From assembly GCF_000497575.1 (NCBI RefSeq), contig NZ_APJI01000010.1:248001-312000 (forward strand): a DNA stretch of 64,000 nucleotides. Reading direction: 5' to 3'. Shown here piece by piece: positions 10,416-19,023 of the stretch. The position numbers were made by a program, and so were the translations under genes. The notes beneath the pieces are model-generated. The model saw nothing but the letters and a program-made list of their open reading frames with translations, searched no databases and was not told where the DNA came from. Each line of letters begins with the position of its first letter. Within the stretch, counting starts at the first letter, position 1. This DNA is from Afipia sp. OHSU_II-C1 (GTDB taxonomy: Bacteria > Pseudomonadota > Alphaproteobacteria > Rhizobiales > Xanthobacteraceae).

Positions 10416-11168
10416 TCACGTCGCCTTCGTCTCGTCCGGATAGACCCCGCGCAGAACTTCGTCGAAATGAGCTTTGACGGCGTCGTTGCAAAGACATGAC
10501 CGGGCCGCCAGGGCCTCTGGGTTGCGGATCAGGATCGCGCCGCGGCGGGTCTCCAGAATGCCTTCCGCCTTGAAGGCCTGGATGACACGGCTGGTGTAGC
10601 TTCGTCCCACACCGAGCATGGTCGATAACTGCTCGTGGGTGAGGGGAACAAGGTCCTCGCCGGTCCGCTCCCGCGCCGACAGGATCCATTTCGCGGTGCG
10701 CTGCTCGATCGAATGGATCGCATTACAGGCGGTGGACTGAAAGATCTGCGCCAGCATGCAGTCGGCATAGCGCGCGAAAAGATAACGCAGCGTTGGGGAT
10801 TGGGTCTTGGCGGCATCGAGCTTTGCGACCCGCAGCCGAACGAAGGGGCCGGCGACCTTGACCGTGATGCGCGTGTAGGCTGGCAGATAGCCCAGGCTGA
10901 CAATGCCGCCGACCGCGCCTTCGCGTCCGACCAGAATGGTCTCGACATCGCGGCCGTCTTCATTCGCCACGAGGAACGAGACGAGACTGGGACCGCATGG
11001 AAAATAGACGGTCTGGACGTCGTCGCCCGGATTGTAGAGCAGGTCGTCCGCCTTGGCGTCCGCGGGTTCCAGGAATGGTTCGATAAGCGCGAAATCTCCG
11101 GCGCTCAACCGACGGAGCAGATTGTTGAATGGGCGGCCGTCGCTGACCGCTGCCAGTTGTCGTGTCAT
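10416..11168 (-). CDS. Crp/Fnr family transcriptional regulator
   Basis: A 250-residue regulator with an N-terminal cyclic-nucleotide-binding-like beta roll (about residues 20-140) and a C-terminal winged helix. The recognition region reads LSTMLGVGRSYTSRVIQAFK, typical of Crp_C HTH domains. No N-terminal Fnr cysteine cluster is visible, so it is not an oxygen-sensing Fnr. I start at 11168 because GAGGGG sits just upstream of that ATG; the longer 273-residue frame is possible. It is divergent from a single-domain response regulator, 175 bases away, and may regulate it. Confidence 0.88.
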   Translation of the reverse strand: MTRQLAAVSDGRPFNNLLRRLSAGDFALIEPFLEPADAKADDLLYNPGDDVQTVYFPCGPSLVSFLVANEDGRDVETILVGREGAVGGIVSLGYLPAYTRITVKVAGPFVRLRVAKLDAAKTQSPTLRYLFARYADCMLAQIFQSTACNAIHSIEQRTAKWILSARERTGEDLVPLTHEQLSTMLGVGRSYTSRVIQAFKAEGILETRRGAILIRNPEALAARSCLCNDAVKAHFDEVLRGVYPDETKAT

Positions 11169-11343
11169 GGTCCCCTCGCCAAGCGTCATCGTAGCGCAGG
11201 TTCCGGCGTGCCTGTGTTCAAAAGTGCACAGACGCAACGGGTGATTATGTGTTCGGTTCCATGCGGGAACTGGAATGACGGCTCTCTAGCGCCATGACCG
11301 GGGTCCCAGCGGACGTATCTCAACCCATCCTCGGACGTGACTC

Positions 11344-11763
11344 ATGAACTCGATCGACCCCCGCGGGCCGGCGGCTGCAAGTCCTGCTGATCTGCCAGAA
11401 TCCGATCTGCCAAGGGATGTTCTGCTGGTCGAAGACGATCCGTTGATCGCAATGGACTGCGCTGAAACCATCACCGGATTCGGCGTGACCTCGGTGCGGA
11501 CCGCGCGCAACGTGACCGGAGCCCTGAAGCTGATTGCCGAGCGTGCGCCGGATTTTGTGTTGCTCGATGTCGGCTTGATCCGGGAAAAAAGCTTCGCCGT
11601 CGCAGAACAGCTCAAGCGGCAGAAAATCCCATTTTCATTCGTCACCGGATATTCCGGCCCCGCGGGCGTGCCGCCGGCGTTCGGGCGCTATCCCGTGCTG
11701 CGCAAACCCTATCTGCGCGAAGAACTTTTGGAGATATTGCGCAAGTGGCGCGATCCGGCATAG
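11344..11763 (+). CDS. Single-domain response regulator (receiver only)
   Basis: A 139-residue CheY-like receiver with no output domain. The acidic pair (D31, D32), the phosphoacceptor aspartate D75 (VLLDVG), the switch threonine T101 and the lysine K121 (LRKPY) are all present. The first 20 residues are a flexible Pro-rich tail. No histidine kinase is encoded nearby, so the phosphodonor is unknown; alphaproteobacterial stand-alone receivers are often fed by HWE kinases. It diverges from the Crp/Fnr gene. Confidence 0.88.
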   Translation: MNSIDPRGPAAASPADLPESDLPRDVLLVEDDPLIAMDCAETITGFGVTSVRTARNVTGALKLIAERAPDFVLLDVGLIREKSFAVAEQLKRQKIPFSFVTGYSGPAGVPPAFGRYPVLRKPYLREELLEILRKWRDPA

Positions 11764-11773
11764 TGCGCCGCGC

Positions 11774-13189
11774 TCAGGCGACCTGACTACGCGCCGGCCG
11801 CGTATCTTTCGACGCCATGTCGAGCAGGAACGTCTTGCGATCCGCGACCGCGTTGTGGAACTGCTCGAGCGCGATGCTGAACGCCGTCAGCGATCCTTCC
11901 TCGATCGCGCCGTCCTCGAAACAGTGCAGCGTCTCGCGCATGATCTCGTCGGCCTCGGCCTGCATGCCATCAAGCTCGTCGATCGACGTGGTCTTGCGCG
12001 CCGTCGTCAGCATTTCCAGCAACCGCTCGCGCAGGTTGGAGTTGGTGACGCGCTCGTCCTTGCGCCAGTAGCTCGCGAACCACGCACCGGCGGAGCCGAG
12101 CGCTGACAGCGCCATCAGGCTGCCCCAGATGTAATCGCTGTACCTGTCGAGGAAGGTTTTTTCCTCGCCGTCGACATAAGCGGCCGCGCCGGGATGCGCG
12201 GGGATTGCAGCGTCCTTGTCGGTGTCGGGCGTTTCCAGTTTCGCCGTCTGCGGGAATTCGCTCTGGATGGTCTGACGGACCGAGAACAACTGCCGTGTCA
12301 GCGTGCCGGCGGTGGCCTCCGACAGCGATTTTCGCGCCACGATATGATGGGCGAACGTGATGGTGTCGATCTTGTCGTCGGGCCGTGCGGGCTTTGCGCC
12401 GAACGATCCGGCAGGAATTTCGCCCGATTCATAGACCGGATACTTCTGCGCGATCGCGTCAGCGGTCTCCACCGACAGGAAGGTGGCTTCCTTGCCGCCC
12501 TTCGTTGTGGCCGCAACGGCATCGGCCGTGATCTTGCTGTTGAGCGGACCGACGGCGAGGAATGCGTCGAGCTTTTCGTTCTTGATCGCGTCGGCAAATC
12601 CGGTGGTGGTGAACTGGACGATCTGGACCTTGGCGGGATCGACGCCGGACTGCGTGAGAATGACCTTCAGCAGATTGACGTTGGCCTGGGTGCGGCCGAT
12701 GACGCCGATGCGCTTGCCGGCAAGCTGCTCGATCTTCTTGATGGCGCCCTTCTTGCTGCTTCCGTTCAGCGCCCACAGCACCGCGTAATTCTTGCGGATG
12801 CTGGCGATCGCCTGCGCGTCCTTCGGCAGTTCGATGTCGCCGCGGATGACCGCAAGGTCGGTGGTGCCTGCATTCAGACTTGCCGCGCTCGAGGATGTCC
12901 CGTCGGTGATGATCGGACGCAGCCGGATATACTTCCGGTCCCGCGAAAAGATTTGTGCGATCGACTGAACGACCTTGACGTCGTCGCTGTAGGGCGGGCC
13001 GACCGCGATGCGCAGATGGATCGGGCGGTTCATCCAATAGGTCGCGCCGCCGACGGCAGCGACGGTCGCCAGCACGGCGGCGACCACAATCAGCATGGCC
13101 TTCATCTTGTGCGGCCGGGGCGTTGCGGAGCCCGGCGGCCGCGGCGCCTCCGTCGCCATCGATCTGGTAAACATGTCGCTGAAGCCCAT
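11774..13189 (-). CDS. TAXI family TRAP-type solute-binding protein with two membrane segments
   Basis: A 471-residue protein with a central TAXI-type periplasmic binding domain (about residues 60-340). Unlike ordinary binding proteins it is not simply exported. Residues 29-52 form one transmembrane segment, and a second lies at about 352-372 (YIWGSLMALSALGSAGAWFA), followed by a charged tail of about 100 residues expected in the cytoplasm. No TRAP permease gene is adjacent. The architecture suggests a membrane-bound sensor or a subunit of a distant transporter. The ligand is unknown. It converges on the response regulator with 10 bases between them. Confidence 0.85.
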   Translation of the reverse strand: MGFSDMFTRSMATEAPRPPGSATPRPHKMKAMLIVVAAVLATVAAVGGATYWMNRPIHLRIAVGPPYSDDVKVVQSIAQIFSRDRKYIRLRPIITDGTSSSAASLNAGTTDLAVIRGDIELPKDAQAIASIRKNYAVLWALNGSSKKGAIKKIEQLAGKRIGVIGRTQANVNLLKVILTQSGVDPAKVQIVQFTTTGFADAIKNEKLDAFLAVGPLNSKITADAVAATTKGGKEATFLSVETADAIAQKYPVYESGEIPAGSFGAKPARPDDKIDTITFAHHIVARKSLSEATAGTLTRQLFSVRQTIQSEFPQTAKLETPDTDKDAAIPAHPGAAAYVDGEEKTFLDRYSDYIWGSLMALSALGSAGAWFASYWRKDERVTNSNLRERLLEMLTTARKTTSIDELDGMQAEADEIMRETLHCFEDGAIEEGSLTAFSIALEQFHNAVADRKTFLLDMASKDTRPARSQVA

Positions 13190-13379
13190 GGGTTACCGCG
13201 CCTCCTGGCGTCTGCCTGCATCATACCAGATCGCCGGTATTTTCGCAGGCTCCAAGTTCAGCATGGTTAGCGGCCCGAGAGCGGCTTTTCCGTGACTGTC
13301 ACCGGAAAAGGGGTGCCGGCGCGAAACTCGTTCGCGCAGATGTTCAAGGAACCGTTATATTCGAGAATGGGAGGATCGC

Positions 13380-13673
13380 ATGGTTGAACGGCTATCGGCA
13401 GATGAACGGCGCGCGGCGCTGGCAAAGCTCACGGGCTGGTCGGAGGTGTCCGGCCGCGACGCCATCGCGCGGACCTTCACTTTCAAGGATTTCAACGAGG
13501 CGTTCGGCTTCATGACCCGCGCCGCGCTGGTCGCCGAGAAGAGCGATCACCATCCGGAATGGCGCAATGTCTACCGGACCGTCGAGGTGGTGCTCTCCAC
13601 CCACGATGCGGGTGGCGTCACTGCGCGCGATATCAAGCTGGCAGAGGCGATGGACAGGATCGCGGGGCTGTGA
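13380..13673 (+). CDS. phhB: 4a-hydroxytetrahydrobiopterin dehydratase (pterin-4a-carbinolamine dehydratase)
   Basis: A 97-residue enzyme that dehydrates 4a-hydroxytetrahydropterin to recycle the cofactor of phenylalanine hydroxylase; homologues also act in molybdopterin metabolism. The family motif is visible as KSDHHPEW with paired histidines, then [15 protein letters not shown], which carries the third conserved histidine and aspartate. No phenylalanine hydroxylase gene is nearby. Length and motif order are standard. An AG-rich GGGAGGATC stretch precedes the ATG. Confidence 0.93.
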   Translation: MVERLSADERRAALAKLTGWSEVSGRDAIARTFTFKDFNEAFGFMTRAALVAEKSDHHPEWRNVYRTVEVVLSTHDAGGVTARDIKLAEAMDRIAGL

Positions 13674-13783
13674 GGATGCGCACCTCAGGATGACGCCTCC
13701 CAAGGACGTCTTGTGGCGGCGGCCGCAGTTCCTACGTAACGTATGCGGCGCGGATCACCGCGCCGGGTGAGGGAACTCGAACC

Positions 13784-14161
13784 ATGATCTCCGACGACAC
13801 GGCTCATTTTGAACGGGCTGAAAAGCTCGCGAAAGATCCCGAGCGGGTGCGCCGGAAGTTCTGGCTCAAGATCAAACGCGTCGCGGGCAGCCTGCCGTTC
13901 ACCGAGGATCTGCTTGCGGCGTATTACTGCGCGTTCGACCGCGAGACGCCGCGCCAGGTGCAGGCGGCGCTGCTCGGGGCGATCGCGTATTTCGTGCTGC
14001 CGTTCGATTTCCTTCCCGACATGCTGCCGGTGCTCGGCTTCGCCGACGACGCCGCAGTGCTGGCAACCGCGATCCGCATGGTGTCGAGCCACATCACGCC
14101 GGAGCATCGCAAGGCGGCGCATGCGGCGCTGACGCGCGGGCTGGAAGATCAAGAAGCGTGA
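13784..14161 (+). CDS. YkvA family protein (DUF1232)
   Basis: A 125-residue protein with the DUF1232 core: a hydrophobic stretch of about 20 residues at 64-84 containing AIAYFVLPFDFLPDMLPVLGF, followed by DDAAVLATAI. The family is widespread, small and membrane-associated, but its function is unknown. The N-terminus is charged and helical. It follows phhB by 110 bases and could be transcribed with it. Confidence 0.85.
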   Translation: MISDDTAHFERAEKLAKDPERVRRKFWLKIKRVAGSLPFTEDLLAAYYCAFDRETPRQVQAALLGAIAYFVLPFDFLPDMLPVLGFADDAAVLATAIRMVSSHITPEHRKAAHAALTRGLEDQEA

Positions 14162-14174
14162 TTTAATCGCGAGT

Positions 14175-14262
14175 CGTCATTGCCGGGCTTGACCCGGCAA
14201 TCCATCCTTTGAAAATTTTCAAGAAGAATGATGGATGCGCGGGTCAAGCCCGCGCATGACAC
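14175..14262. repeat. Inverted pair of REP-like palindromes
   Basis: Two palindromes of the type TGCCGGGCTTGACCCGGCA lie in opposite orientation (about 14175-14207 and 14233-14262) between convergent genes. They are close to the copies at 19893-19978 and more distantly related to 8131-8274. They may act as transcription barriers. Confidence 0.85.
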
Positions 14263-14278
14263 GTCCTTGCGTTGAACA

Positions 14279-15253
14279 TCACGGATGCAGGATCACCTTG
14301 CCCATGGCCTTGCGCTCGGCGAGCACCTTGAGCGCTTCGGTGGTCTTCTCCAGCGGGAAGGTGCTGTCGACGTGGGATGAAATCTTCCCTTCGGCGGCCC
14401 ACTTCATCAGCTTCTCAAGAGCCGCGCGGCCCTGCTTCGGTTCGCGCTTCATGTGCGCGCCCCAGAACACGCCGCGAATGTCGCAGCCCTTGAGCAGCGC
14501 GAGATTGAGCGGAATCTTCGGAATGTCACCGGCGGCGAAGCCGATCACCAGGAAGCGTCCCTTCCAGCCGAGCGAGCGCACGCCGATCTCGGCATAGCTG
14601 CCGCCGACCGGATCGAACACGATGTCGATGCCCTTCTCGCCGCCAACCTTCTTGAGTGCGTCCTTCAGGTCTTCCTTGGCGTAGTTGATGGTGAGGTCCG
14701 CGCCGTGCTTCTTGGCGAATTCGAGTTTTTCGTCGCTCGAGGCGCAGGCGATCACCTTCAGTCCCAGCACCTTGCCGAGTTCGCAGGCTGCAAGGCCGAC
14801 GCCGCCCGCCGCGCCGAATACCACGAGGGTCTCGCCGGGCTTCGGGTCGGCACGATCTTCCAGCGCATGCAGCGCCGTGCCGTAAATCACGATGACGCCG
14901 GCGGCGCGGTCGAAGTCGAGGTTGTCGGGAATCTTCACGGCCTGCGATGCGGGGATCGCGATCTTCTGCCGCGCACCGTTGTAGCCGCACGACGCCGCGA
15001 CGCGGTCGCCCGGCTTCAGATCGGTCACGCCCGCGCCGACGCTCTCGACAACGCCGGCGATTTCAGCGGCGGGCGAAAACGGAAACGGCGGCTTGATCTG
15101 GTACTTGCCCTGAATCATCAGGAGGTCGAAGAAATTCAGTGCCGCTGCCTTGATGGCGATGACTGCTTCGCCGGGTCCCGCGACCGGATCTGGAATATCG
15201 CTCAGCACGAGATCGTCGGGGCCGCAGTATTCCGAGCAGAGAATGGCTTTCAT
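14279..15253 (-). CDS. NADPH:quinone oxidoreductase family protein (zinc-free MDR)
   Basis: A 324-residue medium-chain dehydrogenase/reductase. The GroES-like N-terminal domain is followed by a Rossmann domain with VVFGAAGGVGLAACELGK, the AAGGVG loop typical of quinone oxidoreductases (QorA-like). Zinc-binding cysteines of alcohol dehydrogenases are not evident. It likely reduces quinones or enones with NADPH. I start at 15253 (MKAILCSEY), which matches where family members begin; the 55-residue upstream extension looks non-coding. Confidence 0.9.
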   Translation of the reverse strand: MKAILCSEYCGPDDLVLSDIPDPVAGPGEAVIAIKAAALNFFDLLMIQGKYQIKPPFPFSPAAEIAGVVESVGAGVTDLKPGDRVAASCGYNGARQKIAIPASQAVKIPDNLDFDRAAGVIVIYGTALHALEDRADPKPGETLVVFGAAGGVGLAACELGKVLGLKVIACASSDEKLEFAKKHGADLTINYAKEDLKDALKKVGGEKGIDIVFDPVGGSYAEIGVRSLGWKGRFLVIGFAAGDIPKIPLNLALLKGCDIRGVFWGAHMKREPKQGRAALEKLMKWAAEGKISSHVDSTFPLEKTTEALKVLAERKAMGKVILHP

Positions 15254-15560
15254 CGAGACACCTGAAGAGTTCATGGAAACAGGTGGACTGTTTGCCGGAT
15301 TTGGCGCGGCCCTACAATCGCAATTGCGGGCTGGCGATGATGCTTGCGGGATGTAACTATGTTTGAAACACTGAGCTTTCGGAAAGACACCTGCGCGGTC
15401 TGCCGCCATCCCGGCCATGGCTCACATGCTCCCGGACGGATGCGGCAAAGCGCAGCGGTGGTGGGTTAACTTTCCAACAAGCGGTTTGGGGTCTATTGCA
15501 CGTCCGCGCGCAAGTGCGAGCCATCTTGCAGTCACAATATTGAAGGAACCAGTTTTGGTG
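15254..15560. other. Intergenic gap between divergent genes, no gene seen
   Basis: About 307 bases separate the quinone oxidoreductase start from the IalB-like start. I see no convincing ORF, RNA gene or strong terminator. It presumably holds two divergent promoters; its mid-part (about 15465-15545) is more AT-rich than the flanks. Confidence 0.6.
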
Positions 15561-16199
15561 ATGTCCTTGCAGCGAGCGATGGTAATTCTGGTGGCAGCAC
15601 TGCCGGTTGTCGGCTTTGCAAATGCTGCGTCGGCCCAAACTGCGCAATCCAAAGCCGCCAAGCCCGCGCCGAAAGCAGCCGCGCCTGCGAAAGCTGCACC
15701 CAAGAGCGCCGCACCTGCAAAGCCCGCGGCGCCTGCCGCTGCCGGAAATGCCGAGCCGTCACTGATCGGTCAGTTCGGCACCTGGGGCGCCTACACCGCG
15801 ACACCGAACGGCAAGAAGGTCTGCTTCGCACTCGCCAAGCCGTCGTCGTCGAAAACCAATCCGCCGAACCGCCCGCGCGATCCATCCTATGCATTCATCT
15901 CGACGCGGCCTGCGGAGAAGGTGTCGAACGAAGTGTCGATCATGATCGGCTATGCGCTCAAGCCGGGCTCCGAAGGCTCGGTCGAGGTCGGCGGCTCGCG
16001 CTTTGCGATGTACTCGCAGGGTGACGGGCTCTGGATCAAGAATGCGGCCGAGGAAGACCGGCTGGTGGACGCCCTGCGCAAGGGCGCGGACGCCGTCGTG
16101 AAGGGCACCTCCGCCAAGGGCACCGAGACCACGGACACGTTCCCGCTGAAAGGGCTCGCCCAGGCGCTGGACAAGCTGGCGCAGGAGTGCCGGCGGTAG
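15561..16199 (+). CDS. Invasion-associated locus B (IalB) family protein
   Basis: A 212-residue exported protein. A signal peptide (residues 4-26, ending ASA) precedes a low-complexity Ala/Lys/Pro linker (AKPAPKAAAPAKAAPK) and then a C-terminal IalB domain beginning near QFGTWGAYTATPNGKKVCFA. IalB-type proteins are periplasmic or outer-membrane linked and common in Rhizobiales; the name comes from Bartonella erythrocyte invasion, and their general function is unclear. The start is uncertain: AAGGA at 15543-15547 is better spaced for the TTG at 15555 or GTG at 15558, one or two codons upstream. Confidence 0.85.
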   Translation: MSLQRAMVILVAALPVVGFANAASAQTAQSKAAKPAPKAAAPAKAAPKSAAPAKPAAPAAAGNAEPSLIGQFGTWGAYTATPNGKKVCFALAKPSSSKTNPPNRPRDPSYAFISTRPAEKVSNEVSIMIGYALKPGSEGSVEVGGSRFAMYSQGDGLWIKNAAEEDRLVDALRKGADAVVKGTSAKGTETTDTFPLKGLAQALDKLAQECRR

Positions 16200-16323
16200 C
16201 CCCGGCATACCGCAAAGACGGTCGCATTTAGCCGATATTGCCTCTATATAGCGGGTCACGGGACCACGGGTTCCGGTGCGAGCGGTTCTGTGCCGCGGCC
16301 ATTTCCCCGAGACACGTATCGAT

Positions 16324-17538
16324 ATGACCATGACCGAAGCGCCAAACATTCTGGAATCAGGCGTCCTCGAAAAAACCGCGCTGGAAACCTACGTGCCGCC
16401 TTTGAGGCCTTCGCTGGTGGGGCTGTCGCGCGAGGAACTGGCGCAGCGTCTCGGCGAGATCGGGGTGGCGGAAAAGCAGCGCAAGATGCGCGTGCAGCAG
16501 CTCTGGCACTGGATGTATGTGCGCGGGGCACGGAGCTTCGCCGACATGACCAACGTGTCGAAGGACATGCGGGCCGAGCTCGAACAGCATTTCACTGTCG
16601 ACCGGCCTGAAGTCGTCGCCGAACAGATTTCCAACGACGGCACCCGCAAGTGGCTGCTGCGTTTGCCGAGCGGACACGCCTCCGAGCGTCCGCACGAAGT
16701 CGAATGCGTCTACATTCCCGAAACCGACCGCGGCACGCTGTGCGTGTCATCGCAGGTCGGCTGCACGCTGAACTGCTCGTTCTGTCACACCGGCACCCAG
16801 CGGCTGGTGCGCAATCTCACCGCCGGGGAGATCGTTGGACAGGTCATGGTGGCGCGCGATCGCCTCAATGACTGGATCGACCGTGAGACGCCGAACGGCA
16901 ACCGCCTCGTCACCAATGTAGTCATGATGGGCATGGGTGAGCCGCTGTACAATTTCGACGCCGTGCGCGATGCGCTGCTGATCGTGTCCGATAACGAAGG
17001 CATCGGTATTTCCCGCCGCCGCATCACGCTCTCGACGTCCGGCGTGGTGCCGAACATCGCGCGCACCGGCGACGAGATCGGCGTGATGCTGGCGATCTCG
17101 CTGCATGCAGTGCGCGACGAACTGCGCAACGAACTGGTGCCGCTCAACAAGAAGTATCCGATCAAGGAACTGCTGGACGCCTGCCGCGCCTATCCCGGCT
17201 CATCGAACTCACGCCGCATCACCTTCGAATATGTGATGCTGAAGGGCGTCAACGATTCGCTGGATGACGCCAAGCTGCTGGTGAAGCTGCTCAAGGGCAT
17301 TCCGGCCAAGATCAATCTCATTCCGTTCAATCCGTGGCCCGGCACGAAGTATGAATGCTCGGACTGGGACCAGATCGAAAAATTCTCCGAGTACGTTTTC
17401 AACGCGGGCTATTCGTCGCCGGTGCGCACTCCGCGCGGCCGCGACATTCTTGCCGCCTGCGGACAGCTCAAGTCGGAAACCGAGAAATTGTCCGCGCGCG
17501 AACGCCAGGCGCTCCGCGCCATGGCAATGACGGATTGA
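16324..17538 (+). CDS. rlmN: 23S rRNA (adenine2503-C2)-methyltransferase / tRNA A37 C2-methyltransferase RlmN
   Basis: A radical SAM enzyme that methylates C2 of A2503 in 23S rRNA and of A37 in some tRNAs. The 404-residue protein has the 4Fe-4S motif CTLNCSFC (C147, C151, C154), the catalytic cysteine in TLCVSSQVG (C140, equal to E. coli C118), and the methyl-carrying cysteine near the C-terminus in [10 protein letters not shown] (C379, equal to E. coli C355). I start at the ATG at 16324 (MTMTEAPN), close to the usual N-terminus. It follows the IalB-like gene by 124 bases. Confidence 0.96.
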   Translation: MTMTEAPNILESGVLEKTALETYVPPLRPSLVGLSREELAQRLGEIGVAEKQRKMRVQQLWHWMYVRGARSFADMTNVSKDMRAELEQHFTVDRPEVVAEQISNDGTRKWLLRLPSGHASERPHEVECVYIPETDRGTLCVSSQVGCTLNCSFCHTGTQRLVRNLTAGEIVGQVMVARDRLNDWIDRETPNGNRLVTNVVMMGMGEPLYNFDAVRDALLIVSDNEGIGISRRRITLSTSGVVPNIARTGDEIGVMLAISLHAVRDELRNELVPLNKKYPIKELLDACRAYPGSSNSRRITFEYVMLKGVNDSLDDAKLLVKLLKGIPAKINLIPFNPWPGTKYECSDWDQIEKFSEYVFNAGYSSPVRTPRGRDILAACGQLKSETEKLSARERQALRAMAMTD

Positions 17539-17564
17539 GAATCAGGCTGCAACGGCCCCGATGT

Positions 17565-17678
17565 TCTCCCTCTCCCCGAGGGGGAGAGGGTTGGGGTGAG
17601 GGGCTCTAAATGTCAGACGTAAGATCCGAACCCCCTCACCCGGCGCTACGCGCCGACCTCTCCCCCAAGGGGAGAGGT
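17565..17678. repeat. CTCTCCCC-type palindromic repeat
   Basis: A palindrome around CCCTCTCCCCGAGGGGGAG is followed by a second, inverted copy ending near CCTCTCCCCC. Similar sequence recurs at 44169-44276, and a short form at 40607-40634, so this is a second intergenic repeat family in the window. Confidence 0.8.
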
Positions 17679-17722
17679 GACAAACAAACCTTGCATCGCT
17701 CTCGGCGAGAAGGACGCGATTC

Positions 17723-18193
17723 ATGGCCGTGATCGGACGTTTCTTCGCTGTCTTCTTCGGGTTTCTCGCCGCGTGCCTTGTCGCCAGCATCGTGGTGCTG
17801 TGGGCAATCTTCTTTCCGGAAATGAGCGATGTCTCACTCGACATCGATCAGGGCGCCATCAACATGGTGCTCGGATTCGGCTTTGTGCTGGTCAGCGGTT
17901 TCGCATTGCTGCCTGCGCTGATTCTCGCGCTGGTCACCGAAGCCTTTGCGATCCGTCACATCCTCGCCTATGCGGTGATCGGCGGCCTCGCGGGACTGTT
18001 CTGCTATCTCGGCTTCATCCCGTTCGACACCGTGAACATGACCTTCAACGGCATTGTGCGCCGCCATCTCGAAGTGATGGTCGGTGCGGGGATTCTCGGC
18101 GGCGTGGTCTACTGGATGATCGCGGGCCGCAATGCCGGCGCGTGGCGCGCGTTGCCGCCGCCTCCGCCATCGTTGCCGCCGCTGCCGCGGTAA
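17723..18193 (+). CDS. Conserved membrane protein, four predicted helices
   Basis: A 156-residue integral membrane protein that I do not recognise. Hydrophobic segments lie at about residues 7-33, 48-75, 80-103 and 117-135. The C-terminus is a short Pro-rich tail (PPPPPSLPPLPR). There is no cofactor or catalytic motif. It lies between two repeat clusters and is probably transcribed alone. Codon use looks like that of its neighbours. Confidence 0.75.
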   Translation: MAVIGRFFAVFFGFLAACLVASIVVLWAIFFPEMSDVSLDIDQGAINMVLGFGFVLVSGFALLPALILALVTEAFAIRHILAYAVIGGLAGLFCYLGFIPFDTVNMTFNGIVRRHLEVMVGAGILGGVVYWMIAGRNAGAWRALPPPPPSLPPLPR

Positions 18194-18205
18194 GCTGGAT
18201 TCGTT

Positions 18206-18289
18206 CGTCATTGCGAGGAGCGCAGCGACGAAGCAATCCAATTCTTACTGATACCGATACTGGATTGCTTCGCTTCGTTCGCAATGACG
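18206..18289. repeat. Inverted pair of ATTGCGAGGAGC-type repeats
   Basis: Arms 18206-18240 (CGTCATTGCGAGGAGCGCAG and on) and 18261-18289 are imperfect inverted copies. Relatives occur at 36366-36423 and, degraded, at 26892-26926. They sit between convergent genes, as REP-type elements often do. Confidence 0.85.
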
Positions 18290-18293
18290 GGAA

Positions 18294-18893
18294 TTATTTC
18301 GTCGCCCAGCGCAGCGCCTGCTCGAGGCGGTCATTGCCCCAGAACAGTTCGCCGTCCTGCGTGGTGAAGGTCGGCGCGCCGAAGAACTCGCGCCGCTGGG
18401 CTTCCGCCGTCAGTTCGCGCAGCTCCGTCTTGATCTCGTCGGCCTGCGCGCTGGCGAATGTCGCATCCACCGGCACCTTCAGTTTTGTCAGGATCTCGGC
18501 GATCACATGTGGCTCCGAGATCACCCGGTTCTCGGCATATTCGGCGTGGAACGCCGCGCGGCTGAAGTCTTCGCCCCAGGTGTCCTTCAGCCCCACCAGT
18601 GCGACACGGCTCGCCAGCACCGCCGATTGCGGAAACACATCCGGCCATTGAAAGCCGACGCCGATCTCGTCCGCGCTGCGCTTCACGTCGCGGATCATGT
18701 GCTTGCCGCGCAACGGAAACAGATTGAACGGCGAATCCGCCATGCCTTGTGTGGCGAAAATCGGCCCGAGCAGAAACGGCCGCCACCGCACCTGAACACC
18801 TGCGGCATCGGCCAGCGGCGCAATGCGCGTCGCGGACAGGAACGAATACACCGAGGCGAAATCGAACCAGAAGTCCAGAACGGGCTTGGGCAT
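18294..18893 (-). CDS. 2-hydroxychromene-2-carboxylate isomerase family protein (DsbA-like)
   Basis: A 199-residue protein of the kappa-class GST / HCCA isomerase type, a thioredoxin-like fold without CxxC. The start FWFDFASVYSFLS carries the conserved serine (about residue 15-17) used instead of cysteine for glutathione activation. The C-terminal block FFGAPTFTTQDGELFWGNDR, with its cis-proline loop, is typical. In naphthalene catabolism HCCA isomerase acts on 2-hydroxychromene-2-carboxylate, but no such pathway is nearby, so its real substrate is unknown. Confidence 0.88.
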   Translation of the reverse strand: MPKPVLDFWFDFASVYSFLSATRIAPLADAAGVQVRWRPFLLGPIFATQGMADSPFNLFPLRGKHMIRDVKRSADEIGVGFQWPDVFPQSAVLASRVALVGLKDTWGEDFSRAAFHAEYAENRVISEPHVIAEILTKLKVPVDATFASAQADEIKTELRELTAEAQRREFFGAPTFTTQDGELFWGNDRLEQALRWATK

Positions 18894-19023
18894 GGTCTTG
18901 AAGCGCTCCCGGGTTCATTTTGTTTTTGGGTGGCGTTCTGGAGTTTAGCACGGATCGGGGAGGACGCCGGAATGCGGCGTGTGGCCACTTTTATTCCCCT
19001 GCCGGCTCGGCTAAACCCCCGCC

